Positions 46,113 to 55,189 of a stretch of 64,000 nt of DNA are shown here, one piece after another. Within the stretch, counting starts at the first letter, position 1. Each line of letters starts with the position of its first letter. This DNA comes from Methyloversatilis discipulorum (GTDB lineage: Bacteria; Pseudomonadota; Gammaproteobacteria; Burkholderiales; Rhodocyclaceae). Location: the NCBI RefSeq assembly GCF_000385375.1, contig NZ_ARVV01000001.1, positions 3,100,001-3,164,000 on the forward strand, given 5' to 3'. The notes under the pieces were generated by a model. It ran no database searches. It saw nothing but the letters and a program-made list of their open reading frames with translations, and was not told the origin of the DNA. The translations under genes and the position numbers were made by a program.

Positions 46113-46606
46113 TGACCCAGAACGAACTGGCCGCGCAGATTTCCGCGCGACTGTCCGTACTGATGACCGAGGAGGTCGCGTCCTTGCGCGCGGCCATCGG
46201 CCATCTCGATGCCGAGCGCCGCGCGCTCGAATCCGGTGACGTCGATACCCTGCCCGTGCTTGCCGCACGCAAGTCGGAGGTCTACGGCCGCCTCGCGCAG
46301 TTGGGCGATGCGCGCACGGCGCTGCTCGCGCGTGCCGGCGTGAAGCCGGCGAAGGCCGACATCGACGCACTGTTCGCCAGCGGACCGGAATGGACCGCCT
46401 GCCGCAAACCTTTTGCCGACCTGCTCGAATTGGCCCGCGAAGCGCACGACGCGAATCTGGCGAACGGGTTGATGATCCGGGCGCAGATGAAGTCCAGTCA
46501 GCAGGCCCTCGCCGTGCTGATGTCGGCCGCCGAGCAGGCATCGACCTACGGGCCTGACGGTCAGTCGATGGCACGCACCAGCCGTCGCTCATTCGGCAGC
46601 GCCTGA
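46112..46606 (+). CDS. flgN: Flagellar FlgK/FlgL export chaperone
   Basis: FlgN binds FlgK and FlgL before export. The 164-residue protein is almost fully helical (LSVLMTEEVASLRAAIGHLD, LEALDALPVLAARKSEVY-type repeats), with the flgN-like C-terminal LANGLMIRAQMKSSQQALAV segment. Sequence similarity in this family is low, so position directly after flgM (TGATG overlap) supports the call. It also has the AEQASTYGPDGQS segment common in family ends. Confidence 0.88.
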   Translation: MTQNELAAQISARLSVLMTEEVASLRAAIGHLDAERRALESGDVDTLPVLAARKSEVYGRLAQLGDARTALLARAGVKPAKADIDALFASGPEWTACRKPFADLLELAREAHDANLANGLMIRAQMKSSQQALAVLMSAAEQASTYGPDGQSMARTSRRSFGSA

Positions 46607-46723
46607 GCACGGCGGGGCGCAACACCCGCTTACACCCGCAAAACGTGACTTGACCCGGCGACACAGCGTGTTTGCCGGTGGCTGTCATCGTGGCCGCCTG
46701 TTCCACAGCCCAGGCCACATGCC

Positions 46724-47275
46724 ATGCCCGTTTCCCGCACCCTTCCGCTGCTCAGCCTCGTGCTGCTGATGACCGCCTGCGCCTCCGCGCCAGACGACGA
46801 CTTCGACCGCTCACGACGCGGGCCTCCGGCCGAGGCGCACAACGGCGGCAGTGCCGGTGTCGTCGACGATCTGCAGACGCAGTTGGCCGAGGTGGAGCAG
46901 CGCTTGTCGCTGACACCGCTGCAACAGCCCTTGTGGGAGCGCTACCGCGAGACGATAGGCGCGCTGATGGCGGACCAGCTGCGACTGGACCCGCGTCCCG
47001 TCACACGCATCGACGCGGTGAAGCAGATAGGTCGCAAGGTCGATGTGGTTCGCAACCGCCTGGTCGCGATGGAAGACATCGCCGAGGCGGCGGAACTGCT
47101 GTACGGCACGCTCGACGCCGACCAGCGTCGCGTCGCCGACCGACTGCTGCCAGGCACGGTGCCGGCGCTGTACTCCGGCCTGCCGGGGCGGGGAGCAGAG
47201 GACGGGTCGGCGCGCGACCGCCGTGGCGAGCGCGGAGGACCACCGCCGGGCGGACGCCGCGAGCGGGCGCAGTGA
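46724..47275 (+). CDS. LTXXQ-type (Spy/CpxP-like) periplasmic lipoprotein
   Basis: A 183-residue exported protein. A hydrophobic start MPVSRTLPLLSLVLLMTAC places a lipid Cys at 19. Helical segments carry the LTXXQ-like motifs LTPLQQPLWERYRE and LDADQRRVADRLLPG, seen in Spy/CpxP family periplasmic chaperones and stress proteins. The C-terminus is a disordered Gly/Arg-rich tail (RGERGGPPPGGRRER). The ribosome site is weak. Its stop codon abuts the motD stop codon on the other strand in a TGATCA hexamer, so no terminator space exists between the two convergent genes. Role in metal or envelope stress is inferred from the family only. Confidence 0.72.
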   Translation: MPVSRTLPLLSLVLLMTACASAPDDDFDRSRRGPPAEAHNGGSAGVVDDLQTQLAEVEQRLSLTPLQQPLWERYRETIGALMADQLRLDPRPVTRIDAVKQIGRKVDVVRNRLVAMEDIAEAAELLYGTLDADQRRVADRLLPGTVPALYSGLPGRGAEDGSARDRRGERGGPPPGGRRERAQ

Positions 47276-48112
47276 TCAGAGCCTGGGGAAACTCGAGCCG
47301 AGGCTGCCCTCGGGCACCTCGACCGGTGCGTTCGCCGGTGCGCCATTGAGCGCTGCGCGGTCGGTCGAGTATGTTTCGATGCGAATGGACACGCGACGAT
47401 TCTTCGCCCGCCCCTCTTCGGTTTCGTTGCCGGCAATCGGCCGCTGGTCGGCAAGACCTGCCGCGGTCAGCCTTGCCGGAATGATGCCCTGCTCCTCGAA
47501 CACCTGGGTCACCGCCGCCGCGCGCAGCGCAGACAGCGACCAGTTCGACATGCCGCGCCCGGTGGCTGGCACGTTGTCCGTGTGTCCTTCGATCACCAGC
47601 GGAAAATCGCTGTACAACAGCACGCCGGCCACCGCGGCGATGATGTCGCGCGCCGCCGGTTCCAGCGTCGCGTCGCCGCGGCCGAACAGGAAGGTGGCGT
47701 CGAGATCGACCGTGATGCCGAGCGCGCCGTCGGTGACGGTGGCCTGGCCGTCCCGCGTCAGTGCCGACAGCGCCTGCGTCAGCTCGGTCATCGTGCGCTG
47801 CGCACGTTCGCGCCTCTCCTTTTCCTTCGCTGCGGCACGCGCCTGACGGACCTGGTCGAGCTCGATCTGCAGCGCACTGCGCGGCGGCGCCACCGCCGGC
47901 AGCTCGATCAGCTGCACGCCGTCGCGGGCCGAAAACGCGCTGTTCAGCGACGCACTCAGCACACGGTACTTGCTCTCGCTGACCTGGGAAATCGCGTACA
48001 TGACGACGAAGAAAGCGAACAGCAAGGTGACCAGATCGGCGTACGACACCAGCCAGCGGTCGTGATTCTCGTCCGACTCCGGCACGTAGCGACGCTTGCG
48101 TGGCGCGCTCAC
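47276..48112 (-). CDS. motD: Flagellar stator protein MotD (MotB family)
   Basis: MotD anchors the stator to peptidoglycan. One membrane helix follows a short cytoplasmic start and carries the proton-path Asp26 (WLVSYADLVTLLFAFFVV). A Pro/Ala and charged linker leads to the C-terminal OmpA domain (VIEGHTDNVPATGRGMSNWS, LSALRAAAV) that binds peptidoglycan. At 278 residues it fits MotD of the MotCD type, the second stator of polar-flagellated bacteria. ATGA overlap with motC. Confidence 0.93.
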   Translation of the reverse strand: MSAPRKRRYVPESDENHDRWLVSYADLVTLLFAFFVVMYAISQVSESKYRVLSASLNSAFSARDGVQLIELPAVAPPRSALQIELDQVRQARAAAKEKERRERAQRTMTELTQALSALTRDGQATVTDGALGITVDLDATFLFGRGDATLEPAARDIIAAVAGVLLYSDFPLVIEGHTDNVPATGRGMSNWSLSALRAAAVTQVFEEQGIIPARLTAAGLADQRPIAGNETEEGRAKNRRVSIRIETYSTDRAALNGAPANAPVEVPEGSLGSSFPRL

Positions 48113-48867
48113 TCCGGCACCTGGGCAACGTAGCCGAGCAACCTGCCCTCGATAATGCGCGGGTTGTCGCCGTTGGCGATGCCGACCAGGCCATCGACGA
48201 AGATTTCGCGCACCGCGATGAGCTGTGACACGTGGGTCTGCAGCTTGCGACCGATAGGCAGGAACACCAGATTGGCCGCACCGACGCCGTAGATGGTGGC
48301 GACGAAGGCGGTGGCGATGCCGGCGCCAAGCCGGGTCGGGTCACCAAGGTTCTCCATCACGTGGATCAGGCCCAGAACCGCGCCCATGATGCCTATGGTC
48401 GGCGAGTAGCCGGCGGCCGAATCCCACACCCGCGCAGCCTGGCGCAGCGTGTTCTCGTAAGTGGTGATCTCGACTTCCATCACCTCGCGCAGGCGGGTCG
48501 CATCGGCGCCATCGACCAGCAGCTGCACGCCCTTGCGGAAGAACGGGTCGGATTCGTTGCTGACCTGCTTTTCCAGCGCCAGGATGCCCTCGCGCCGCGA
48601 CAGCTGAGCCCAGGCGACCAGTCTGCGGATCATGTCGTCCGGCACCTGGGATGGCGCGACGAAGGCCCAGCGCCCCATGCGCATGCCGCGCATGAAGATG
48701 GGAAAACGGGTCTGCAGCATGGTCGCGCCCAGCGTGCCACCGAGCACGATGACGAAGGCGGCCGGCTGGAACAGCGAAGACAGGCTGCCGCCCTCGAGCA
48801 CCTGCCCGAGCATGATGGCAGCCAGACCGAGCAGCAGGCCGGCGATGCTGATGCGATCGACGCGCAC
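48109..48867 (-). CDS. motC: Flagellar stator protein MotC (MotA family)
   Basis: MotC forms the ion channel with MotD. Four membrane helices are seen, with the family segments LGGTLGATMLQTRFPIFMRG and AAGYSPTIGIMGAVLGLIHV, including the conserved prolines of the channel helices. Length 252 is somewhat shorter than E. coli MotA (about 295). It is 11 bases after fliA, an arrangement seen for motC/motD in Pseudomonas. Confidence 0.93.
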   Translation of the reverse strand: MRVDRISIAGLLLGLAAIMLGQVLEGGSLSSLFQPAAFVIVLGGTLGATMLQTRFPIFMRGMRMGRWAFVAPSQVPDDMIRRLVAWAQLSRREGILALEKQVSNESDPFFRKGVQLLVDGADATRLREVMEVEITTYENTLRQAARVWDSAAGYSPTIGIMGAVLGLIHVMENLGDPTRLGAGIATAFVATIYGVGAANLVFLPIGRKLQTHVSQLIAVREIFVDGLVGIANGDNPRIIEGRLLGYVAQVPE

Positions 48868-48878
48868 GCGTACTCCGC

Positions 48879-49595
48879 TCAGCCGCGCGCCGCGATGCGG
48901 CTGCGCAGGCGGGCGATCGCCTGACTGTGCAGCTGGCAGACGCGCGATTCGGACACGCCGAGGATTTCCCCGATCTCACGCAGGTTCAGGTCTTCTTCGT
49001 AATAGAGACCCATCACGGTCTTTTCACGGTCCGGCAGATCGCCGATGGCACGCACCAGCACGTCGCGCATGTTCTTGTCGAGCAGTCGTTCGAGCGGATC
49101 GAGGTCTTCGGTGCCGACGCTGTGGCGGTCGAGGTAGTCATCGTCGTCGCCGTCGGTGAAGTCCTCGAAATAGACCAGCTGATAGCCGCGCGCTTCCTGC
49201 AGCATCTTCTGGTACTCGGGCAGCGGCATGCCGAGCGATTCGGCCAGTTCGCCTTCGGTCGGCTGACGGCCCTTCTGCTGTTCCAGCGTGTGGATGGCCG
49301 TTTCGATGCGCCGCATGTCGCGGCGCAGGCTGCGCGGCAGCCAGTCGTTCTCGCGCAGGCCGTCGAGCATGGCGCCGCGGATGCGCTGCACGGCATAGGT
49401 TTCGAACTGCGCGCCCAGCCCTTCCTCGTAGCGGCTCATCGCGTCGAGCAGGCCCAGCATGCCGTTCTGGATGATGTCCTCGACCTGCACGCTGGCCGGC
49501 AACTTGGCCATCAGGTGGTAGGCAATGCGCTTGACCAGCGGCGCGTAGTGCTTGGCAAGCTGATCACGGTCCAGTGTTCCGGATGCGGTGTACAT
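48879..49595 (-). CDS. fliA: RNA polymerase sigma factor for flagellar operon (sigma28)
   Basis: FliA drives late flagellar and chemotaxis genes. Region 2 (KHYAPLVKRIAYHLMAKLPA, YAVQRIRGAMLDGLRENDWL) and region 4 (LNLREIGEILGVSESRVCQL) are complete; length 238 is typical. It lies 32 bases after flhG, with motC-motD downstream. Several FliA-type promoters occur in the window. Confidence 0.98.
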   Translation of the reverse strand: MYTASGTLDRDQLAKHYAPLVKRIAYHLMAKLPASVQVEDIIQNGMLGLLDAMSRYEEGLGAQFETYAVQRIRGAMLDGLRENDWLPRSLRRDMRRIETAIHTLEQQKGRQPTEGELAESLGMPLPEYQKMLQEARGYQLVYFEDFTDGDDDDYLDRHSVGTEDLDPLERLLDKNMRDVLVRAIGDLPDREKTVMGLYYEEDLNLREIGEILGVSESRVCQLHSQAIARLRSRIAARG

Positions 49596-49627
49596 GTTTC
49601 GTCCTCTGCTGCGGGTCGCTTGTGCAG

Positions 49628-50515
49628 TCAGGCCACTTGGGCCGGGAATCCGTCTGCACGCCCTCCCCGGTCGCTGCGGTCACCCGCGAGCGCGTCGTCC
49701 AGGGCCGACAACATACCGGCTTTCTCCGCCTCGCGGGTCACGAAAAGCTTTTCGGCAAGATCGCGCCCGATCTTGAGGGCATCGTCACCCGCGGTGGCGA
49801 AAACCGGGCGCTGGTAGCCGCTCGGCAGGCAGCCCAGCCAGTGCAGCGCACTGCCCAGATGTTCGCTCACCACGCCATTCAGGCTGGCAAAGGCCTGACG
49901 GGCGTCGGCCACCGAGCGCGCGCGGCTGACGCCGACATGCACCGGCCGGGCCGCGCCGCCGGTCACCGGCGCATTGCCGGCGAGGTGACGCTTGATCAGC
50001 GCGTAGGCGGCGGTGATGCTGACGCCGGAGGCGGCGGTGATCACCGCCAGCCGGTCGGCTCGACGGGCCAGCGCCGACAGCTGACCGTCGTCGAGCGCGC
50101 AGTCGATCACCAGCAGTTCGGTATCTCGGGTCAGTTCGACCAGCGCTTCGTCCAGCGCCTCGGTCTGCAGGCGGTTCAGCTGTTTCGACGCAGCGGCGAG
50201 ACGGGCTGCCGGCACCACGGCCACGCCGTGTTGCGAGGCGATGCGCACCGAGGCGAGCGCGACGTCGCGGTTGATCGCCTGCAGCAGGTCGATGCGCGAG
50301 GTCAGACCCAGCCGCGCGGTGGCCGAGCCGGCGCCCTGGTGTTCGTCGATCAGCGTCACGCGCAAGCCGCTGCGGGCCGCTTCGATCGCGGTCGCCAGTG
50401 CGATCGAGGTGCTGCCGACGCCATCCATCGCGCCGGCGAAGGCGACGCGCTGCGTCGGGTAGCGGCGGAACATGGCGCGCAGGCCGGCCGCCTGGTCGTG
50501 CATGAAATCAGCCAC
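49628..50515 (-). CDS. flhG: FlhG/FleN-like MinD-family protein with degenerate P-loop
   Basis: FlhG (FleN) normally counts flagella through ATP-dependent dimerisation and antagonism of FlhF and FleQ. Position after flhF (8-base overlap) and before fliA, the MADFMHDQAAGLRAMF start, similar to FlhG, and the MinD-like fold (VTLIDEHQGAGSATARLGL, LLVIDCALDDGQ) support the call. However, the deviant Walker A normally read GKGGVGKT is GAMDGVGSTS (residues 28-37): both conserved lysines are gone. ATP binding as in canonical FlhG is doubtful. Length 295 is usual. The C-terminus is variable and Arg/Gly-rich. Confidence 0.85.
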   Translation of the reverse strand: MADFMHDQAAGLRAMFRRYPTQRVAFAGAMDGVGSTSIALATAIEAARSGLRVTLIDEHQGAGSATARLGLTSRIDLLQAINRDVALASVRIASQHGVAVVPAARLAAASKQLNRLQTEALDEALVELTRDTELLVIDCALDDGQLSALARRADRLAVITAASGVSITAAYALIKRHLAGNAPVTGGAARPVHVGVSRARSVADARQAFASLNGVVSEHLGSALHWLGCLPSGYQRPVFATAGDDALKIGRDLAEKLFVTREAEKAGMLSALDDALAGDRSDRGGRADGFPAQVA

Positions 50516-52031
50516 GGCTCACCTCGCTGCGCATGTCGCGACGCGAGGCAGCCATCAACAGGCCGGCGTCCTGCGGTGAGAGGTGTTGCGACGATTCCTC
50601 GCCGGCTGCACGCAGCGCGCGGTGCATCAGGTAGGCACGGTTGGGCAGGTGCAGATCTTCCGGCACGCGCTGGCCGTTGGCGACGTAGTAAAGCGGCAGT
50701 TCGTGGCGCATCAGCACATCGAGCACCGGGCCCAGCGTGACCGATTCATCGACCTTGCTGATGATGGCGCCGGCCAGATCGGCGCCGCCATTCGGCGACG
50801 AATAAGCGCGCACCACATCGTCCAGCGCGTCAGCGCGGGCGACCGAATTCAGCAGCAGCAGACGGCGTACGTCGCCACTCGACGACAGCATGGCAATCTG
50901 CTCGGCGACGGCGCGATCGCGCTGGCTCATGCCGACGGTGTCGATCAGCACCATGTGCTTGTCGCGCAGCTCGACCAGCATGCGACGCAGGTCGGAGGCG
51001 TCGCGCACCGCATGCACCGGTACGCCGAGGATGCGGCCATAGATGCGCAGCTGTTCATGGGCGCCGATCCGGTAGCCGTCGGTGGTGAGCAGCGCCACCT
51101 TGTCGGCGCCATGGCGCACGACGCAGCGGGCGGCAAGCTTGGCAGTCGTGGTGGTCTTGCCGACGCCGGTCGGGCCGACCAGCGCATAGACGCCGCCGCG
51201 GTCGATGATGTCGGCGTCGGAATTCAGCGTGATCAGGTCGCGGCCGATCAGCGTGCGCAGTTCATTGCGCGCGGCAGCCAGCGAGTCGGAACTGCTGAGC
51301 TGGTCGAGCAGACGGTAGGTGGTCACTGCGCTGAAGCCGGATTCGAGCATTTCGGCCGCCAGCGTGGTCTTGATCGGCGAGCTGCGCGACATTTCGCCCC
51401 AGGCGAAGCCGGCCAGCTGCTGTTCGAGCATGCGGCGGATGCTGCCCAGTTCCTCGCGCAGTGCGGCGTCGAGCTGCGGCGCCGGCTCGGACGCTTGCGC
51501 GGCGTGACGCGGTGCGGTCTCGACAGCCGGTGCGGCACGACGCTGCGGCACTTCAGCGTGCGCGTCGAGGTGCTCGTTGGCCGGCGCCTGCTGACGGCCG
51601 CGCGCCAGATCGCGCAATTCGCTCGGCGTCGCCGGACGCGGCTTGTACGGCTGCCAGGGCTTAGGCGCCCGCACTTCCTGTGCCGGAGCCGGCGCCGGCG
51701 CCGGTGCGACCTTGCGCGCAGCCACGCTGCTCGACAGCGTCACCTCGAAATCCTCGTCGCCGTAGGGCCGGGACGAGGTCTGAAATGCCGGCGGCGCCTC
51801 GGCGCGCGCGACGGGCTGCGCAGCAGCGCGCGCCACCGGTGCCACCGGCGCTGCAGCCGGCTTCTTCGTCGGTGCAGTCATGGCCTCCAGCGCATTCGCC
51901 GGCAGCGCGAGTATTTCCACGCCGCCCTCGACCGGTCGGTTCGACAGCACGATGGCGTCGGGGCCGAGATCTTCCTTGATGCGGCGCAGGGCGTCGCGGG
52001 CGGAGGCAGCGAGATATTTGCGAGGCGTCAT
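50508..52031 (-). CDS. flhF: Flagellar biosynthesis SRP-type GTPase
   Basis: FlhF sets the polar site of flagellum assembly. The N-terminal basic helix region (MTPRKYLAASARDALRRIKE) is followed by a long low-complexity Ala/Pro/Arg linker to about residue 190, then the NG domain: LVGPTGVGKTTTTAKL (Walker A, Lys292) and the DTVGMSQRD motif. Length 507 is long because of the linker. It overlaps flhA by ATGA and flhG by 8 bases. Confidence 0.97.
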   Translation of the reverse strand: MTPRKYLAASARDALRRIKEDLGPDAIVLSNRPVEGGVEILALPANALEAMTAPTKKPAAAPVAPVARAAAQPVARAEAPPAFQTSSRPYGDEDFEVTLSSSVAARKVAPAPAPAPAQEVRAPKPWQPYKPRPATPSELRDLARGRQQAPANEHLDAHAEVPQRRAAPAVETAPRHAAQASEPAPQLDAALREELGSIRRMLEQQLAGFAWGEMSRSSPIKTTLAAEMLESGFSAVTTYRLLDQLSSSDSLAAARNELRTLIGRDLITLNSDADIIDRGGVYALVGPTGVGKTTTTAKLAARCVVRHGADKVALLTTDGYRIGAHEQLRIYGRILGVPVHAVRDASDLRRMLVELRDKHMVLIDTVGMSQRDRAVAEQIAMLSSSGDVRRLLLLNSVARADALDDVVRAYSSPNGGADLAGAIISKVDESVTLGPVLDVLMRHELPLYYVANGQRVPEDLHLPNRAYLMHRALRAAGEESSQHLSPQDAGLLMAASRRDMRSEVSRG

Positions 52032-54136
52032 GATTTGACTCCGATGACAGAGGTCACCTTGATGGTGCGTGTTTCAGGAACTTCGGAATTTGCGAGCACC
52101 TTCAGGCTGGGCACCGCCCGGCGCAGGAAGCGCGACAGCAGCCAGCGCAGCGGCGCCGGCACCAGCAGCACGGCGGGCAGACCCATTTCTTCCTGGTTCT
52201 GCGCGGTACGCGCCACTTCATTCATCAGCGTGTCGGCCAGACCCGGTTCGATCACCGACCCGTCGCCGCCGCCACCGAGCGCCTGACCGATCAGGCGCTC
52301 CAGACCCGGGTCGAGCACCATCACCTGGACGTCGGTGTTGCCCGGGAACAGCTGCTGCACGATGGCGCGACCCAGCGCCACGCGGACGCGCGAGGTCAGT
52401 TCGAGCGGGTCCTGCGTACGCGGCGCGTACTCGGCCAGCGTCTCGACGATGGAGCGCATGTCGCGGATCGCCACGCCCTCCTCCAGCAGGCTCTGCAGCA
52501 CGCGCTGCACCACCGCCAGCGGCAGCGCCTTCGGCACCAGATCCTCGACCAGCTTGGGTTGTTCGCGACCGACGTGTTCCAGCAGCGCCTGCGCTTCCTG
52601 ACGGCCGAACAGTTCGGCGGCGTGGGTCAGGATGAGATGGTTCAGGTGGGTGGCGATCACAGTGGCCGCGTCGACCACGGTGTAGCCAAGCGCGTGCGCC
52701 TGTTCGCGCAGGCCCTGTTCGATCCACACCGCCGGCAGACCGAAAGCCGGATCGCGCGCTTCGCGGCCCGGCAGCGAGCCGGCCACGCGACCCGGGTTGA
52801 TCGCCATCAGGCTGCCCGGATAGGCCTCGCCGCTGCCGACATCGACACCCTTGAGCGTGATGCGGTAGCCGTTGGGCTTCAATTCGAGGTTGTCGCGGAT
52901 GTGCACCGGCGCGGTCAGGAAGCCGATCTCCGCCGCAAACTTCTTGCGCAGGCCGCGGATGCGCTTCAGCAGTTCGCCGTCCTGGCCGCGATCGACCAGC
53001 GGAATGAGGCGGTAACCGACCTCGAGACCCAGCGTGTCGACCGGCACGACATCGGTCCATGCCGCTTCCTGCTGCTCGGGCGGCGTGACCGACTGCGCCG
53101 CCGCCTGCTCGGCCGCCTTCTTCTCCGCCGCCTCCTTCACCTTGGGCGACGCCGCCTTCTGCACTCCGTGCCAGGCGAGGTATCCGAGGCCGGCGGCGAT
53201 CAGCAGGAAAACGAAATTGGGCATGCCGGGGATCATGCCCATCAGGCCCATGATGCCGGCGGAAATGCCGAGCACGCGCGGATCGCCGAACAGCTGACCG
53301 ATCACCTGGCCGCCCACATCGCCATCGTTGCCGACGCGCGACACGACCAGACCGGCGGCGATCGAAATCACCAGCGCCGGGATCTGCGCGACCAGGCCGT
53401 CGCCGATGGTAAGCATCACGTAGGCCTTGGCGGCGCCGCCGGCGGTCATGTCGTGCTCCATCACACCGATCAGCATGCCGCCCACCATATTGATGAGCAG
53501 GATGAGGATGCCGGCGATCGCGTCGCCACGCACGAACTTGGACGCACCGTCCATCGAACCGTAGAAATCCGCTTCGTCGGCGATTTCCTTGCGCCGCCGG
53601 CGCGCTTCGTCCTCACCGATCAGGCCGGCGTTCAGGTCGGCGTCGATCGCCATCTGCTTGCCGGGCATCGCATCCAGCGTGAAGCGGGCGCCCACCTCGG
53701 CGATCCGGCCAGCGCCTTTTGTAACGACGACGAAGTTGATGACGGTCAGGATGATGAAAACGATGATGCCGACCGCGTAGTTGCCGCCGACCAGGAAGTG
53801 GCCGAAGGCTTCGATCACCTTGCCGGCCGCATCCGGGCCGGTGTGACCTTCGAGCAGAACGACCCGGGTGGAGGCCACGTTCAGCGACAGGCGCAGCAGC
53901 GTGGTTACCAGCAGGACCGACGGAAATACCGAGAAATCAAGCGCCTTTGTCGTATAGAGCGCCACCAGCATCACCATCACCGACATCGCGATGTTGAACG
54001 TGAAAAACACGTCCAGCACGAAGGTGGGCAGCGGCAGCACCATCATCGACAGGATGAGGACGATGAGCAGCGGCGCGGCCATCTGGGCGATGTTCGGGGA
54101 ACCGATGACCTGACGGAACGAGAGGGACGTAGCCAT
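52028..54136 (-). CDS. flhA: Flagellar type III export gate protein
   Basis: FlhA is the export-gate subunit with eight N-terminal membrane helices and a large cytoplasmic domain. MSVMVMLVALYTTKALDFSV and the conserved FHIPEP-type loop segments GEDEARRRRKEIADEADFYG and GRIAEVGARFTLDAMPGKQM are present, as is the C-terminal LRWLLSRFLRRAVPSLKVLA region. Length 702 is typical. No clear sigma54 or sigma28 promoter is evident; only a weak GG-N10-GC match occurs in the spacer. The first gene of flhA-flhF-flhG-fliA-motC-motD. Confidence 0.98.
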   Translation of the reverse strand: MATSLSFRQVIGSPNIAQMAAPLLIVLILSMMVLPLPTFVLDVFFTFNIAMSVMVMLVALYTTKALDFSVFPSVLLVTTLLRLSLNVASTRVVLLEGHTGPDAAGKVIEAFGHFLVGGNYAVGIIVFIILTVINFVVVTKGAGRIAEVGARFTLDAMPGKQMAIDADLNAGLIGEDEARRRRKEIADEADFYGSMDGASKFVRGDAIAGILILLINMVGGMLIGVMEHDMTAGGAAKAYVMLTIGDGLVAQIPALVISIAAGLVVSRVGNDGDVGGQVIGQLFGDPRVLGISAGIMGLMGMIPGMPNFVFLLIAAGLGYLAWHGVQKAASPKVKEAAEKKAAEQAAAQSVTPPEQQEAAWTDVVPVDTLGLEVGYRLIPLVDRGQDGELLKRIRGLRKKFAAEIGFLTAPVHIRDNLELKPNGYRITLKGVDVGSGEAYPGSLMAINPGRVAGSLPGREARDPAFGLPAVWIEQGLREQAHALGYTVVDAATVIATHLNHLILTHAAELFGRQEAQALLEHVGREQPKLVEDLVPKALPLAVVQRVLQSLLEEGVAIRDMRSIVETLAEYAPRTQDPLELTSRVRVALGRAIVQQLFPGNTDVQVMVLDPGLERLIGQALGGGGDGSVIEPGLADTLMNEVARTAQNQEEMGLPAVLLVPAPLRWLLSRFLRRAVPSLKVLANSEVPETRTIKVTSVIGVKS

Positions 54137-54314
54137 GACGACATTTCATCGCAGGTGACGTCCATCAAACCGGAGAAAGAAGAGGGGTTTTCCCCGGCTA
54201 TTGGGTCGACTGGATTGTTACGCAGCGCAAAACGCCCTTACAAACAGGGGGCGCTCCTGTTCACGTCGGCGTGCGTTACTTGCACTGTCGCACCCCAGTC
54301 CCAGGAGACTACAG

Positions 54315-55097
54315 ATGAACGCCCCGGCCCGTGCCGCTTCAGCCAGTTCGCTTCACCCCGCTCTGTGGGTGGCCGCTGTCTCGGTCACCGCCTTCAGCGC
54401 AGTCGGCATCGCCAAAATGTCCGGCTTGTTCGAGCCGGCCACGCCGGCACCGGTGGTCGCGGCCGCCGCACAGACCGGCACGACGCCGGCTCCGGCAATC
54501 CAGGCTGTCGCCGCCGCCGAACCCGCTCAGCCGGTCGCCGCCGCCGCTGACAAACCCACCGATAAGCGCAGCGAGAAGCCGGTCGTCAAGGCTGTGGCAG
54601 CGAAGAAGGTGCATGTCGCCGACGCTGGCGAAGCAGGTGTGGTCAAGGTCGCGGAGCGGACCTACGACTCGGGCATCGATGTCATTCCGGCGCAGCCGCG
54701 CACTGCCTACGAGCAGACGCTGCCGCGCAGCGAGGCCGATTACCGCGCTCCGGCGCCGGTTTGTGCCGACTGCGGTCTGGTCGAATCGGTACGCGAGGTG
54801 AAGGCGCCGGCCGACCCCAGCGGTCTGGGTGCTGCCGCCGGCGGCGTGGTAGGCGGTCTGCTCGGCAACCAGGTCGGCAAGGGCAGCGGGCGCACGATCG
54901 CGACGCTGATCGGCATTGCCGGTGGCGCCTATGCCGGCCACCAGGTCGAAAAGACGCAGCGCACGACCTCACGCTGGGAAGTCGGTGTGCGCATGGAAAA
55001 CGGCGAGTACCGCACGGTCACGCTGGACGCGGAACCGGTCTGGCGCACCGGCGACAAGGTCAGACTGCAGGGCAACCGGCTCGTCATGGCCGACTGA
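54315..55097 (+). CDS. Glycine-zipper 2TM-domain outer-membrane protein
   Basis: A 260-residue protein with one N-terminal membrane helix, a long Ala/Pro linker, then a glycine zipper 2TM domain (GLGAAAGGVVGGLLGNQVGK and AGGAYAGHQVEKTQRTTSRW) of the Rick_17kDa/SlyB type. A Cys pair (PVCADCGLV) precedes it. Such domains sit in the outer membrane or at the peptidoglycan. The ATG at 54315 is preceded by AGGAG and preferred over an upstream codon. Divergent from flhA; ends at a strong terminator. A specific function is not known. Confidence 0.82.
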   Translation: MNAPARAASASSLHPALWVAAVSVTAFSAVGIAKMSGLFEPATPAPVVAAAAQTGTTPAPAIQAVAAAEPAQPVAAAADKPTDKRSEKPVVKAVAAKKVHVADAGEAGVVKVAERTYDSGIDVIPAQPRTAYEQTLPRSEADYRAPAPVCADCGLVESVREVKAPADPSGLGAAAGGVVGGLLGNQVGKGSGRTIATLIGIAGGAYAGHQVEKTQRTTSRWEVGVRMENGEYRTVTLDAEPVWRTGDKVRLQGNRLVMAD

Positions 55098-55135
55098 ACA
55101 CAGGTTTCCTCCTTCCTCTCTCTGAGGACCCCTTT

Positions 55136-55163
55136 CGGGCACCCGCGTGGTGCCCGTTTTTTT
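55136..55163 (+). terminator. Rho-independent terminator after the glycine-zipper gene
   Basis: CGGGCACC / GGTGCCCG stem with loop CGCGT, followed by seven T residues on the plus strand. Classical terminator. Confidence 0.92.
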
Positions 55164-55189
55164 GCCTGTTCGCCCGAGTGCTGCCCGGC

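Noticed and set aside
54137..54314. Sigma54 promoter for flhA
   Set aside because: The best GG-N10-GC match has a poor -24 half (GGGGTG) and lies far from the ATG, so it was not called.
52559..54550. 663-codon rightward ORF antisense to flhA
   Set aside because: His/Gln/Asp-rich mirror of flhA; its end overlaps the real glycine-zipper gene in another frame.
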